Assembly: GCA_900073065.1 (NCBI GenBank)
Contig: FJOG01000024.1
Coordinates: 922,973 to 986,972, forward strand
From: Phialocephala subalpina
Taxonomy: Eukaryota > Ascomycota > Leotiomycetes > Helotiales > Mollisiaceae
Direction: 5' to 3'
Length of the DNA stretch: 64,000 bases
Position numbers and translations under genes: made by a program. Each line of letters opens with the position of its first letter. Positions within the stretch are counted from its first letter, which is position 1. This document shows positions 35,536 through 45,197 of this stretch, in pieces. The notes under the pieces were generated by a model. The model saw only the letters and a program-made list of their open reading frames with translations. It was not told the DNA's origin and searched no databases.

Positions 35536-36125
35536 AGGTTGAGGTGAGAAAGCATTTGTGATTCCGGAATGTGAAAATGTCTTTTTGAGGGCAAATGTTT
35601 TCTGGAGAACTCCACTTCCTACTCTTTTGTGCTGCCGCTTCTGCATCATGGATAGGAAAAATTAGAAGCTGGAGATAGGTTTTCTCCATATTTATTGTGT
35701 TATGATGGCAAATCGCCAATTGTTTCGTTTTTTTGCCTTGCTCCGATCTCCTCCGCCCCTCTCCGTCGTTCTCGGCCGGCCTCCGCTATCCTCAATTTCC
35801 TTGATTCCTCCGTTACAATATCATCACTTGCATGGGGCTTCATCGTTCTGCTGAGTTTGTTTGAATGCTTGATATTTTATAACTTCCTTCTTGATGGATG
35901 AAGGATGGATTGAGCGTCACGACTCTAATCTCCCGGATCGGCTGGGTCATCCGGGAATAGGCATCTTCAACTCAAACAAGTAAGTGTATAATTTTGCATT
36001 CAGGTATTTATATTAATGCCTTTGTTCCAGAAATGAACAGATCGCTGCCATCAAATATAACGTCGCCACAATCTGTCAAAATGTTCTCGTATAAACTCGA
36101 AAGGAAAAAAGTCTGGCCCCATCAT
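35536..36125. other. Intergenic between converging genes
   Basis: 3' flanks of the ASCH gene and the minus-strand dehydrogenase. Nothing else was recognised. Confidence 0.5.
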
Positions 36126-37277
36126 CTATCTTTTCATAGACTCGAGGATAGATCGCGCACCAGCAAACTCAAACTCGTTCATCGACTCCTCCCAAACACG
36201 TTCTATCACCACCTTACCATCGAGCGTGTACAAGAAAGCCGCGAATCTAGGAACGAGATCAGCGAATTCGGATTGGCCAACTTGGGAAAAGAAACAACAA
36301 CTCACGGATGGATCTTCCAACTCATCAAAAAACAACCATGACTCTCCTTTCCCTTGTTAACCGCCGCATCAACAAAACAACTCGCTCCAACCTTCGGCGT
36401 CCTTCCCGTACTAACAGCAAAAGCCTTCATCCCCATCTTCAGCACCGGATTCGTAACCGCTCGAGTCAGCTCTGTGCCCTTGCACCAAGCAGGATCGGCG
36501 AGGTTAACAATCACGTCGTCGGCTGAGACGTAGTCGACGAGTTTCCAGAGGAACATGTGGGCGAGGAGTTTGGAGCTGTTGTAGGTTTCTTGTTGGTCGA
36601 AGACTTTGGGGTCGTCGAAGGAGGGGAAGAGGGGGTTTGCTTCCTTGTTGGGGAACTGAGGGATCGGGTTAGTATGTGATTTTCCTCTCGAGTTTTCACA
36701 GAATCAATTAACTGACCTTAGCAGCCAAAGTCAACGCCGCACTAACAATCGTCAAATGTGCCGGCTCCCCAAGCGGCCCCTTCGCCTTCAGTGTCGGAAG
36801 TAACAACACAGTCAACAACATCGTGCTCAAATAATTGACTTGAAAAATCTCCTCATGGCTTGTACTCTTCACCACCTTAAACTCCATATTCATCATCCCA
36901 GCATTCAAAATCACAAAATCGATCCTGGATAACTGGGTCCTGACCCGGTTGGCAAAAGCTTGGATCGAGTCGTACGAGCACATGTCAAGTTGCCAGACAT
37001 CGATATTGGATTTGGGATAGAGGGCTTTGAGTTTAGCGGCTGCTGCTTCTCCGCGGTTGGGAGAACGGACGGCGAGAATGAGGTTGGAGAGTTTGAGGCC
37101 GAGGAGTTGGAGGGCGGCTTCGTATCCGAGTCCTGTGTTGCCGCCGGTGATTATAGCAGATTTGCCGGAGATGGAGGTGCCTGGGGCAGGCCATACTGGT
37201 TTCTCCTTGAACTGGTTGTTGTAGAAGACTTTGCCGAATGAGATGGTTGAGGGTTGGAGATCTTTGGAACCGACCAT
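36126..37277 (-). CDS. Short-chain dehydrogenase/reductase
   Basis: Three exons, 37277-36717, 36655-36306 and 36246-36126 (introns 61 and 59 nt); 343 aa. It has a Rossmann fold with the cofactor motif GGNTGLG (about residues 45-51, preceded by KSAIIT), LNAGMM in place of NNAG, the Ser-containing TIVSAAL strand and the catalytic YNSSK (joined exon 2). The layout fits the fungal retinol-dehydrogenase-like SDR group. The substrate is unknown. The ATG lies 105 bp downstream of a TATATATA (37382-37390, minus orientation). Intron 2 uses GTGAGT and leaves KIHP|FAAFLYTLDGK across the junction. Confidence 0.9.
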
Positions 37278-38373
37278 AATGATGGTGTTGAGGTGAGTTC
37301 TGCGATTTTTGCTTTTGTGGGAAGAAATGAAGCTAAGAGATTTCGATGCACAGTTAAGAAGAACCACACATGGAACTTGGGTATATATATCGTTTTCACT
37401 CAGGTTTGCCTCAGCGGCGAGCCAATTCTTTTCGAGTCGAATGTCCTCACGTGTTGGCGGACAGCGCCCGGACATGGCCCGGAGGAACGGACGATCCACT
37501 CGGAGCTCATATATCAAGCCTTTCCACGAAGAAAGTATGCCATCCATCGATGATTTCCAAGCTCGCATTATCATCGCAAACTGCTTCCATATTCTACAGG
37601 ACGTCGGAGCTCGGTACGATTTCATGTCCGACAAGGACCATTTGATGGCTCTCGGTTACGAATTATGTGACTGTTTTAAGGACAGTGGTAGTCTCTGTTC
37701 GGATCAGGAAAGAACGAATCAATGTCTGTGTGTCTGGCCTTCTACAGGTGGGAGAATGCCGAAAGATTGGAGGTGCAAGAGGGTTGGCTTTTACAACCAA
37801 CCTCCAGACCATGAACCGAGTCCCCTTTCCAGCTCCACGCTGACACGTGACTGGTAACGATGCTTCAGTACACTTCTATCGAACATAAAGCTAACACTGT
37901 TTGTCAGGTGTTTGCACCTCGATGTATGTTTTTACAATTGTCTCTAGTAATGAGGTAGTCCCTCTCAATCTTCCTTCCTTTTGGTCCACTCGTAGTATTA
38001 AAAAAAAGCAGCACCCCAAAGTCCCAACCAGTGCGGAACATTAGAAGCCGAGGAAAGTATTCAAGTCAAGTCAAATATTTTACCACTGAGCAGATATTCA
38101 CGTCTTGGGCAAACGCTTCCATAACTTCACTGCAAATTCCCCAAAGATCTGGGACATTGTGTTCCTCTCATTTCCAGCTCTGCAGAACTCCGGGTGCCGC
38201 TTTCATTCGACATCGCGAGGTCCAGTGGTACGCTAATATCGCCGGACGACGTATTCAACTCAATCCAGAGGCAAAAACGGCACCGCCCGTTCTTCGAAAC
38301 CCTAATATGTTCAGTTGTCAATCTTTGAACCTCTAAATTCTGCATCACGCAACAGACATCAATCTCCACAGCG
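37278..38373. other. Intergenic, possible small frame
   Basis: Holds the SDR promoter and the upstream region of the 2EXR gene. A plus-strand frame from an ATG at 37537 to 37857 (106 codons, start MPSIDDFQARIIIANCF) is somewhat protein-like, but no family is recognised, so it is not called as a gene. Confidence 0.4.
37382..37390 (-). promoter_or_regulatory. TATA box of the dehydrogenase
   Basis: A run of alternating T and A on the minus strand, 105 bp upstream of the SDR start codon. Confidence 0.5.
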
Positions 38374-39594
38374 ATGGCAGGCGTTCAAAACACCAGACCA
38401 TCCCAACCCCTAACATATCTCCTCTTGACCAAAATACCTATCGAAGTTCGAACGATAGTGTATAGTCACCTCTTCCCACCATGCAGCCATGTCGTACTAC
38501 TTCCAAATACAATAAACATAATCGCAATGACCAGGACTTACGATACCAAGTTCAAAATCCTGCTTCACGATCCGAAGAAGAAATGGAACACTTATCACGA
38601 TGGCGAGCGGCTATGGGCCGCGATCCAGCAAACATGTGGTCAGATCTATGATGAAACGACGGAGCTAATTTGGAGCAAATACACGTTTTCGTTTATGTCC
38701 AATATATGGAACGGTGATGGGCAGTCTTTGTATGCCCGATTTATCCTCCCTAAAAACCGTCCTATGCTAATTTTACTTGATAGATTATCTTCGACGCCAC
38801 TATCGTCTAACGTTCGACTCACCAACCTCAAAGACAACTTGCAGCATGCGGAAGTTGAACTGCCGCTGCTAAAACATGTCAACTAGAACTGTTGTGTATT
38901 CGATATATTCAAGGTCCTGAAAGACTGCAAGACTTTAAAGTCAATCACTCTCCGTAATAACGCATATATATGTCCAGGTAATCTCGCATTCAGGACCGAA
39001 CGGTCGATTGGTATAGATGACAATTGGCTGGATTTCATCGGCTATATACCACATGATGTCCTGCCCGGTCCAAAAACCCCAGATGTATTCGGCCAATACG
39101 TTGTCAACGACGGCCCTCTATCGAAAGTGCACAGAAAGATGATCTTGGATGTCGCACCGGAAATTTACTCAACTAGTCCTTGGATATGGCGCAATGAAGC
39201 ACCACCTTTGTTGAACAGATAGTTGTGGATCTTGCATTACAGTTGGGGCGGGGAGATATGGGTCAATGATACCTTGGTCAGGAAAGATGAGCAGCATTTC
39301 TCTCAGGTTTTGATCAAGGTTGGGCAGAATATTGTCACCCAAATTGGCCTGTCTTTTGAGCCGGGACTTGGAATCGTTCCTCGCAGTACTATTCGAACAG
39401 TCCATGCGAGCTTGAGTGTGGAGTTCAGGCCTATCGAGGATATTGCGCAAGAAAAGCAATATCTGGGGAGGTTCAGGAGGCTGGCGAATATAGTGGTCAA
39501 CTCCAAGCCAAAAGTGAGGCATGCACGCGTTTGCAGGTGCCCAGCGTGCATCGCGGGAGTCGAGAAGCTAGACAACACAATTGCCAGCCTCTGA
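38374..39594 (+). pseudogene. 2EXR/F-box-like fungal protein with two in-frame TAG codons
   Basis: A single reading frame of 407 codons runs from the ATG at 38374 to a TGA at 39594, broken by TAG at 38884-38886 and at 39220-39222. The N-terminus (LLLTKIPIEVRTIVYSHLFP, then GQIYDETTELIWSKYTFSF) is typical of the fungal 2EXR/DUF7730 group, diverged F-box-like proteins often found in large families. Around the first TAG another frame reads LELLCIRYIQGPERLQDF, which also suits this family, so a one-base deletion near 38882 is a second explanation for that stop. The segment after each TAG is protein-like (SITLRNNAYICPGNLAF; SKPKVRHARVCRCPACI). It is probably a decaying gene. Stop recoding is an alternative. 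Confidence 0.6.
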
Positions 39595-39994
39595 TACCAT
39601 AAGCAATCGCAACATACTTGAAATTGTTCGCTCAGCGGGACTGAAAGTACCTCTCCTTCCCGAACATCGTATTTTGCGAGTACTCGAAAGGCCATAAATG
39701 AGGGGGAAGAAGGGGTGCAAAGCAACATCAAACTTAAGGAGCCAAACATCATCGCCAAGTCTGATATCATGTGAAAGAATGTCCTCGTGAAGCATCACCG
39801 GTTCATTTTCACTTTACCTCAAACTATCAGCCAAATTTTCGGTTTCCTCACATCTCTCGCTCACCGCTCCCATCACCCCCTTTTCTCTCTCGCTTAGATC
39901 AAACCCGGGCCGTTCTGCTCCACATCCATTCCCACACCCATATAAATTTAAATAATAACCCGCCGTACATCAATTCAACAAGAGTTGCCGTTGA
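39595..39994. other. Intergenic upstream of tRNA
   Basis: No gene recognised. A pyrimidine-rich stretch lies at about 39840-39900. Confidence 0.5.
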
Positions 39995-40075
39995 GGCATC
40001 ATGGCGGAGTGGTTATCGCGCTAGCCTAGAAAGCTAGTTCCTTCGGGAGCGCAGGTTCGAGTCCTGCTGATGTCG
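39995..40075 (+). tRNA. tRNA-Ser(AGA)
   Basis: An 81-nt cloverleaf without intron. The acceptor stem GGCATCA (39995-40001) pairs with TGATGTC (40068-40074; one G-U), with discriminator G at 40075. The D arm contains GGCGGAGTGGTTA, the A box. The anticodon stem CTAGC/GCTAG (40021-40025 / 40033-40037) closes the loop CTAGAAA, with anticodon AGA at 40028-40030. A class-II variable arm (TTCCTTCGGGAGC) and T arm GCAGG-TTCGAGT-CCTGC (B box) follow. A T5 run at 40081-40085 is the Pol III terminator. The long variable arm and AGA anticodon identify serine (codon UCU, and UCC/UCA after A-to-I wobble modification). Confidence 0.95.
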
Positions 40076-40768
40076 ATTCCTTTTTGCTTTCCTTTTTGCC
40101 TTGCTGCTGTGTCCATTTTGGATTTAGTTTGGACTTTTGTGAAATTTATGATACTTGTATTCTACCTAGGCAGGCAGAGATAGAAATTTTAAGATTCTCG
40201 ACAAAATAAAAGAATTTTTGGTGGTCGTTGATGGAACCCAGTGAGGACCCGAGCCGAGCCGAGAATAGCTTCAAATTTTCGGCAAAAAGAAAATACAAAA
40301 ATACGACATACAACAGTGGGCAGTCGCTGGTGGTCACCCACCGAACTACTAATCTAATCTGGGTTGTGTACGGCGGAGTGGACGGGATGCCCAATCCCCC
40401 CTTTACAAAGATTAAGAACATTGCAGTAATAGAAAATTGAACGTGGATACCCTTTCCACTGTTTCCAGGGATTCCCCGCATTACTTATGGAGCAGTTGGT
40501 TCCGAATTACGCTACCATTGCCGATTGGAGCGCCTAGAATGTATTTTCTCCGTCAATTAATCTGGTACTACGGACCGTCTATGGTATCGTTAGTCCATGG
40601 TGGGATAAATTTAAAGTTTGCCATGCTACGAAGTCTTTGTTTCGACTGAGCTGCAATAACCAAGCCCCCCCCCCCCAAAAAAAAATGCATATAAACCCCT
40701 CGGTTTCTTGTTTCGCATCTTGAACTGCTTGCATCGGACTCTTCCTTTTCACCTATCAATATATCAAA
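40076..40768. promoter_or_regulatory. Region between tRNA and GH62, with C12/A9 tract and TATA box
   Basis: No coding signal. A run of 12 C (40665-40676) followed by 9 A lies directly before a TATAAA at 40690-40695, 74 bp upstream of the GH62 ATG. Homopolymer tracts like this exclude nucleosomes and can be length-variable. Confidence 0.6.
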
Positions 40769-41803
40769 ATGAGACTTCTTAAAACCAGCGTTAGCGCCGG
40801 CATCCTGTTGCTCGCCGGAGCCGCACCTCTCGTGGCGGCGGCGACATGCACTCTTCCGTCGACATACAGCTGGACATCGACCGGCGCGCTGGCGACTCCG
40901 AAGTCGGGCTGGGCCTCGCTCAAGGATTTTACCAATGTCGTCTACAACGGCCAGCATCTCGTGTATGCGACGGACCACGACACGGGATCGACCTACGGCT
41001 CGATGGCCTTCGGGCTCTTCACGAACTGGAGTGACATGGCCTCGGCCAGCCAGACTGCAATGACTTCGGCCGCCGTTGCCCCCACCCTCTTCTACTTCAC
41101 GCCGAAAAGCATCTGGGTGCTCGCCCATCAATGGGGTGCGACCTCATTTTCCTATCGCACGTCAAGCGATCCCAGCAACCCGAATGGGTGGTCATCCTCA
41201 CAGCCGCTCTTCTCCGGAACCATCTCCGGCTCAAGCACCGGCTGCATAGACCAGACTGTGATTGGCGACAGCACGAACATGTACCTGTTCTTTGCTGGAG
41301 ACAATGGCAAGATCTACCGGGCCAGTATGGCCATCGGCAATTTCCCAGGCAGCTTTGGCACCTCATCGACAGTGGTCCTGAGCGACTCGACTAACAACCT
41401 GTTCGAAGCCGTTCAGGTCTACACCGTCCAGGGCCAGAGCCAATACCTCATGATTGTCGATGCAATTGGCGCCAACGGGCGGTACTTCCGCTCCTTCACT
41501 GCCACGAGTGTAAGTCGATTTGCATGACTGCGTTGTAGGTGAAAATACTAATTTTGTTAGCTGAGCGGCTCATGGACAGCGCAAGCCACAACCGAGAGTG
41601 CGCCATTTGCCGGCAAGGCCAATAGCGGCGCCACCTGGACCAACGATATCAGCCACGGCGATCTGGTTCGCAGCAACCCCGACCAGACTATGACTGTTGA
41701 TCCATGCAACCTGCAGTTTCTGTATCAGGGACGAGTCACATCCTCCAGCGGCTCCTATGACCTTCTGCCTTACCAGCCAGGTGTGTTGACGCTGACGCAG
41801 TAG
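40769..41803 (+). CDS. GH62 alpha-L-arabinofuranosidase, secreted
   Basis: Two exons, 40769-41509 and 41561-41803 (51-nt intron); 327 aa. A signal peptide (about residues 1-24) is followed directly by the mature GH62 five-bladed propeller; there is no carbohydrate-binding module. Family landmarks: [37 protein letters not shown] (its Asp matches the family's general base), [40 protein letters not shown] (its Glu matches the general acid) and the C-terminal LQFLYQGR. The enzyme removes arabinofuranosyl side chains from arabinoxylan outside the cell. The coding sequence is richer in C-ending codons and GC than its neighbours, which may reflect high expression. Confidence 0.95.
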
Positions 41804-42451
41804 CCGAGGGCGTGATGCCGAGCCGAATGTTCGCTGGCCACGGCGAGAAATGGGTGACGGAGGCTGGATGGAGGTAGAACGGCTGAAGGAGGGAGAGGGA
41901 GCCCGATAGTCCAGAGTTGTTTGTACATAGTGGAATCCGAGTACATATGCATATGATACGCGAAAGCGCAAAAGTGAAGTGCTCGACAAGGTGCCCGTGC
42001 GTCCCGCCCGCTGTCCCGGAGTTCTAACCGAGCGGACTTACCAAGATCTTGCTTTGAGTAATTGATAATCGAGACTTCAGAACCGAGAATTAATTTGTTG
42101 TCCCAGCTATTTGGAGCAGTTTAATGGATGAGTTAATTATATTGTAGCTACTCAACTCATCGTGCATTTTGAGTACTGTTTTGGCACGTGATATAAATCA
42201 CATGTCAGATTGTGACAACCGCCCGTGCCAACCCTGTCAAAGCTGACATCGCCAACTCTCGTCTTATCGAGCCTCCTACCCTCCTCCACAGATATCGAAG
42301 CTGTATTGTTCTTGCTCCGGTGTACAGCTTATTCAAGTCATCGCGTCTATAAGTCCACAAGAGGTTGCGACCAGAGCGCGGAGCAACTTACGAATCTACG
42401 ATTGATGAGACTGGCGGCTGTCTCTAATCCCTATGCATCTCCTCTTCCGCC
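41804..42451. other. Intergenic, nothing recognised
   Basis: 3' flank of GH62 and 5' flank of HET gene 2. A CACGTG lies at about 42186. No coding or RNA signal was recognised. Confidence 0.5.
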
Positions 42452-45197
42452 ATGGGAAACGTCTATGTTCCCCAAAAGAGAAAGATTGAATTGGTGTCTC
42501 ACCACGAGCGCGATCCCATCAGTCAATCTCACCAACTCGACGAAACAAGTCAAGGAAACGGTTCTGTCGAGGATGGTGATGTAGAGGAGGGCGAGATATT
42601 TGAGGATGGCCGACCTTTGCCAAGGACGACCAGCTCAAGTACAGGGGATCGAGACATACCGAAGCCTGCAACAAATGGATATCCGTCAGCGTATCAAGGT
42701 CACCACTTATGTGAATCGTGCTCATCGATTGATTTCAACAAAATCCAACCTGGACCGGGCATTTGGAAGAAGACTGCATTGAAACTTGGGACCCTCTCTC
42801 AATTTACTGTTGATCCAGACTGTCTCCTGTGCCAGTTATTTGCTTCAATGGCAAGCTTGGCCTATGCACCAAACACAAGCGATAGCCGGACCGTGGACGA
42901 CATCACATTCTATCTGTGCTCCTTTCATACATCTGCGATGTTAGCCATAACTGGAGAAACTCCCGAACCCTCCGTGGACTACAGAAGTCGGTGTCATTTG
43001 CTATCATCGAGGAGCATGTTCTTCATGATACAGATGATTCGTTTTCGAAGGAAAGAAAGATGACTCATGCCCTCTGGCCTTCAAGGACATCGATTGAACG
43101 CAGCGGCTGGCTGAGCCCTGCCCAAAGGACAGGCGAGGAACAGAGGTTCGCGGCCAGAGTCCTAAAGTCCCAGGCTGATTTGGACATTGTTAGTAGATGG
43201 CTCAACTTTTGTCTCGAGAATCATGGAGAGACCTGTGAACCAACCGATACGAGACCAATACCTGATCTTCACGTGGTCGATTGCAACACTGGCTTGGTTA
43301 TTCCAGCTGAACCAGGCTGCAAGTATCTAGCAATGAGCGTGGGTATTCTCTGAGTTAAATTCTTCCCTATTTGGATTGTTTCAAGATGCGTGAGACATAG
43401 TTCATCTCCCGAAACATACTTCCTCCTCTTCATGCAGCCCTATTCCTCATGAAACTTGTCTGAAAGAAGTAATACTAACTCCGAGATTTCCCGCAGTATG
43501 TATGGGGTACCGCACCATCAACGGAGCTTGCGGACGGCGAGAGTCTGCTTGCAACGAGCACCCCAATCTTGATTCGAGATGCACTTTCAGCTACTAAGAG
43601 GATGGGATATCGGTACTTATGGATCGACAGATATTGTATACCTCAAGAGGACGGTAAAGAACGACACTCGCAGATTCAGCAGATGGATTTAGTCTACAGT
43701 AGAGCACAAGCTACCATCATTGCCATCTCGAGCCCTCATCCCAGCCACGGCCTTCCTGGCGTAGGAAGCAAGGAAAGGGCACCATCCGTTACGATCAACA
43801 TCGGCAATGAGCTGCACTCTTATGTACCTCCTCATCCGACAGCAGAGGTCTACGGCTCGGTGTGGAATAGCAGAGGCTGGACGCACCAAGAGACGATCCT
43901 ATCAAGAAGACGGATATTCTTCTGCAAGCATCAGATCTACTTTGAATGCGCGGGCATGCGTTGTCACGACACCATGAGCACGCCTTTGGAACTTCTTCAT
44001 ACCAAAGAACTCCGAATGTTCTCCAAATGGAACAGACCCGGCCTATTCTCACGGGTCAGACAGACCAAAGATCCACTTAATGCAGTATTCGACCATATTA
44101 CAGTATACACCCGTCGCAACTTGACTCGGCCCGAAGACATCTTAAATGGGATTATGGGAACATTCCATGCTTTTGAGACTATTTACGATTCGTTCCGACA
44201 TTATTGTTAGTCACACCTTCTCGGAGCTACTTTTCCCTTGCAGTGCTGTCTCTAGAGCCCGGAACATTCAATTACTCCCCGCGGATGTCCCGCTTCTCTC
44301 GGGACTCCCTCGGATGTTGAAAAGAAGCATACTGACTCGGAGATTTTGAGAAATAGGGGGAATCTTTATGGTTCCTGACATTACGTACGACTCTGTTGTC
44401 GAGCAGCATGTCCGAAGATCAACTCGCACAGAACAGTTCCTTACTGGTCTCTGCTGGCACCTATCCGGATCTTGGAAACGTCGCCCAGGCTTCCCGAGTG
44501 TGAGTAACCTGGGGGTACACCTTCTTTCCTCTTCGGGAATGTCTTATGATATTCCTCCCGAAATATTCTTGAAGGGGCAATTGCTGACTCCCCCATCTTC
44601 TAGTGGTCTTGGGCTGGTTGGTATGGACCCCTGAAGCCGCATTCCGAGGGCAATGGTTACGTTAAGAATAATTATGGAGTCAAAATATGGATCGATTCGA
44701 TATTCACGTCGCAAATGGATCTGGGGACATTTTGCGACACCAATACTATGGATGTCTTTCCAAAGAATCCAGAGCCATTCATCGTCACCGAAGCCGATTT
44801 CTTCCACGTCAGATTTCGTCTAACGACGCGAAATTCCAGCAGAGAAGTAAAGATGGAGTCCAAATGGGAAGCGGCGTTCGAAACGGAGAATGGAGAGCCG
44901 ATTCATGCACCTTTCCATATCACAAGACATACTTCCGTTGGGGATGACTTTTATACAAGGATGCTGGAGAATCCTTGGAGTGCATTCGTTCTTGGAGATC
45001 GCCTGAAGACTCGGATCCATTCAGGGACCAAAAGAAAGATACTGAGCAACGAATGTCCTCATGCGATCATAATCGTGGTAGAGGAACTCGAAAAGGATAT
45101 GATTGAACGTGTCGGAATAATCGAACTTGACAATCCAGAGGATCGGGCGCGGTTGGAAGGGATATCCAAGCACAGGTGTATACGCAGATACGGGTGA
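42452..45197 (+). CDS. HET-domain protein 2, with unresolved frame change in exon 1
   Basis: Blocks 42452-43338, 43497-44205, 44357-44499 and 44604-45197, with introns of 158, 151 and 104 nt (donors GTGGGT, GTTAGT, GTGAGT). HET motifs across the junctions: YLAMS|YVWGTAP; IRDALSATKRMGYRYLWIDR then YCIPQ; NSRGWTHQETILSRRRIFF; IMGTFHAFE; FPS|WSWAGWYGPLKP. N-terminal Cys motifs CESCSSIDF and DPDCLLCQLF precede the domain. In exon 1 the frame must change near 42985: either a 92-nt intron (42893-42984) with a poor GTGGAC donor, which restores a fully open gene of about 746 aa, or a single-base lesion. The skipped segment reads like HET-protein sequence, which favours a lesion. Incompatibility or self/non-self effector by family. 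Confidence 0.75.

Noticed and set aside
37537..37857. 106-codon plus-strand frame with start MPSIDDFQARI
   Set aside because: Some protein-like character but no family and it lies in the SDR upstream region; left uncalled.
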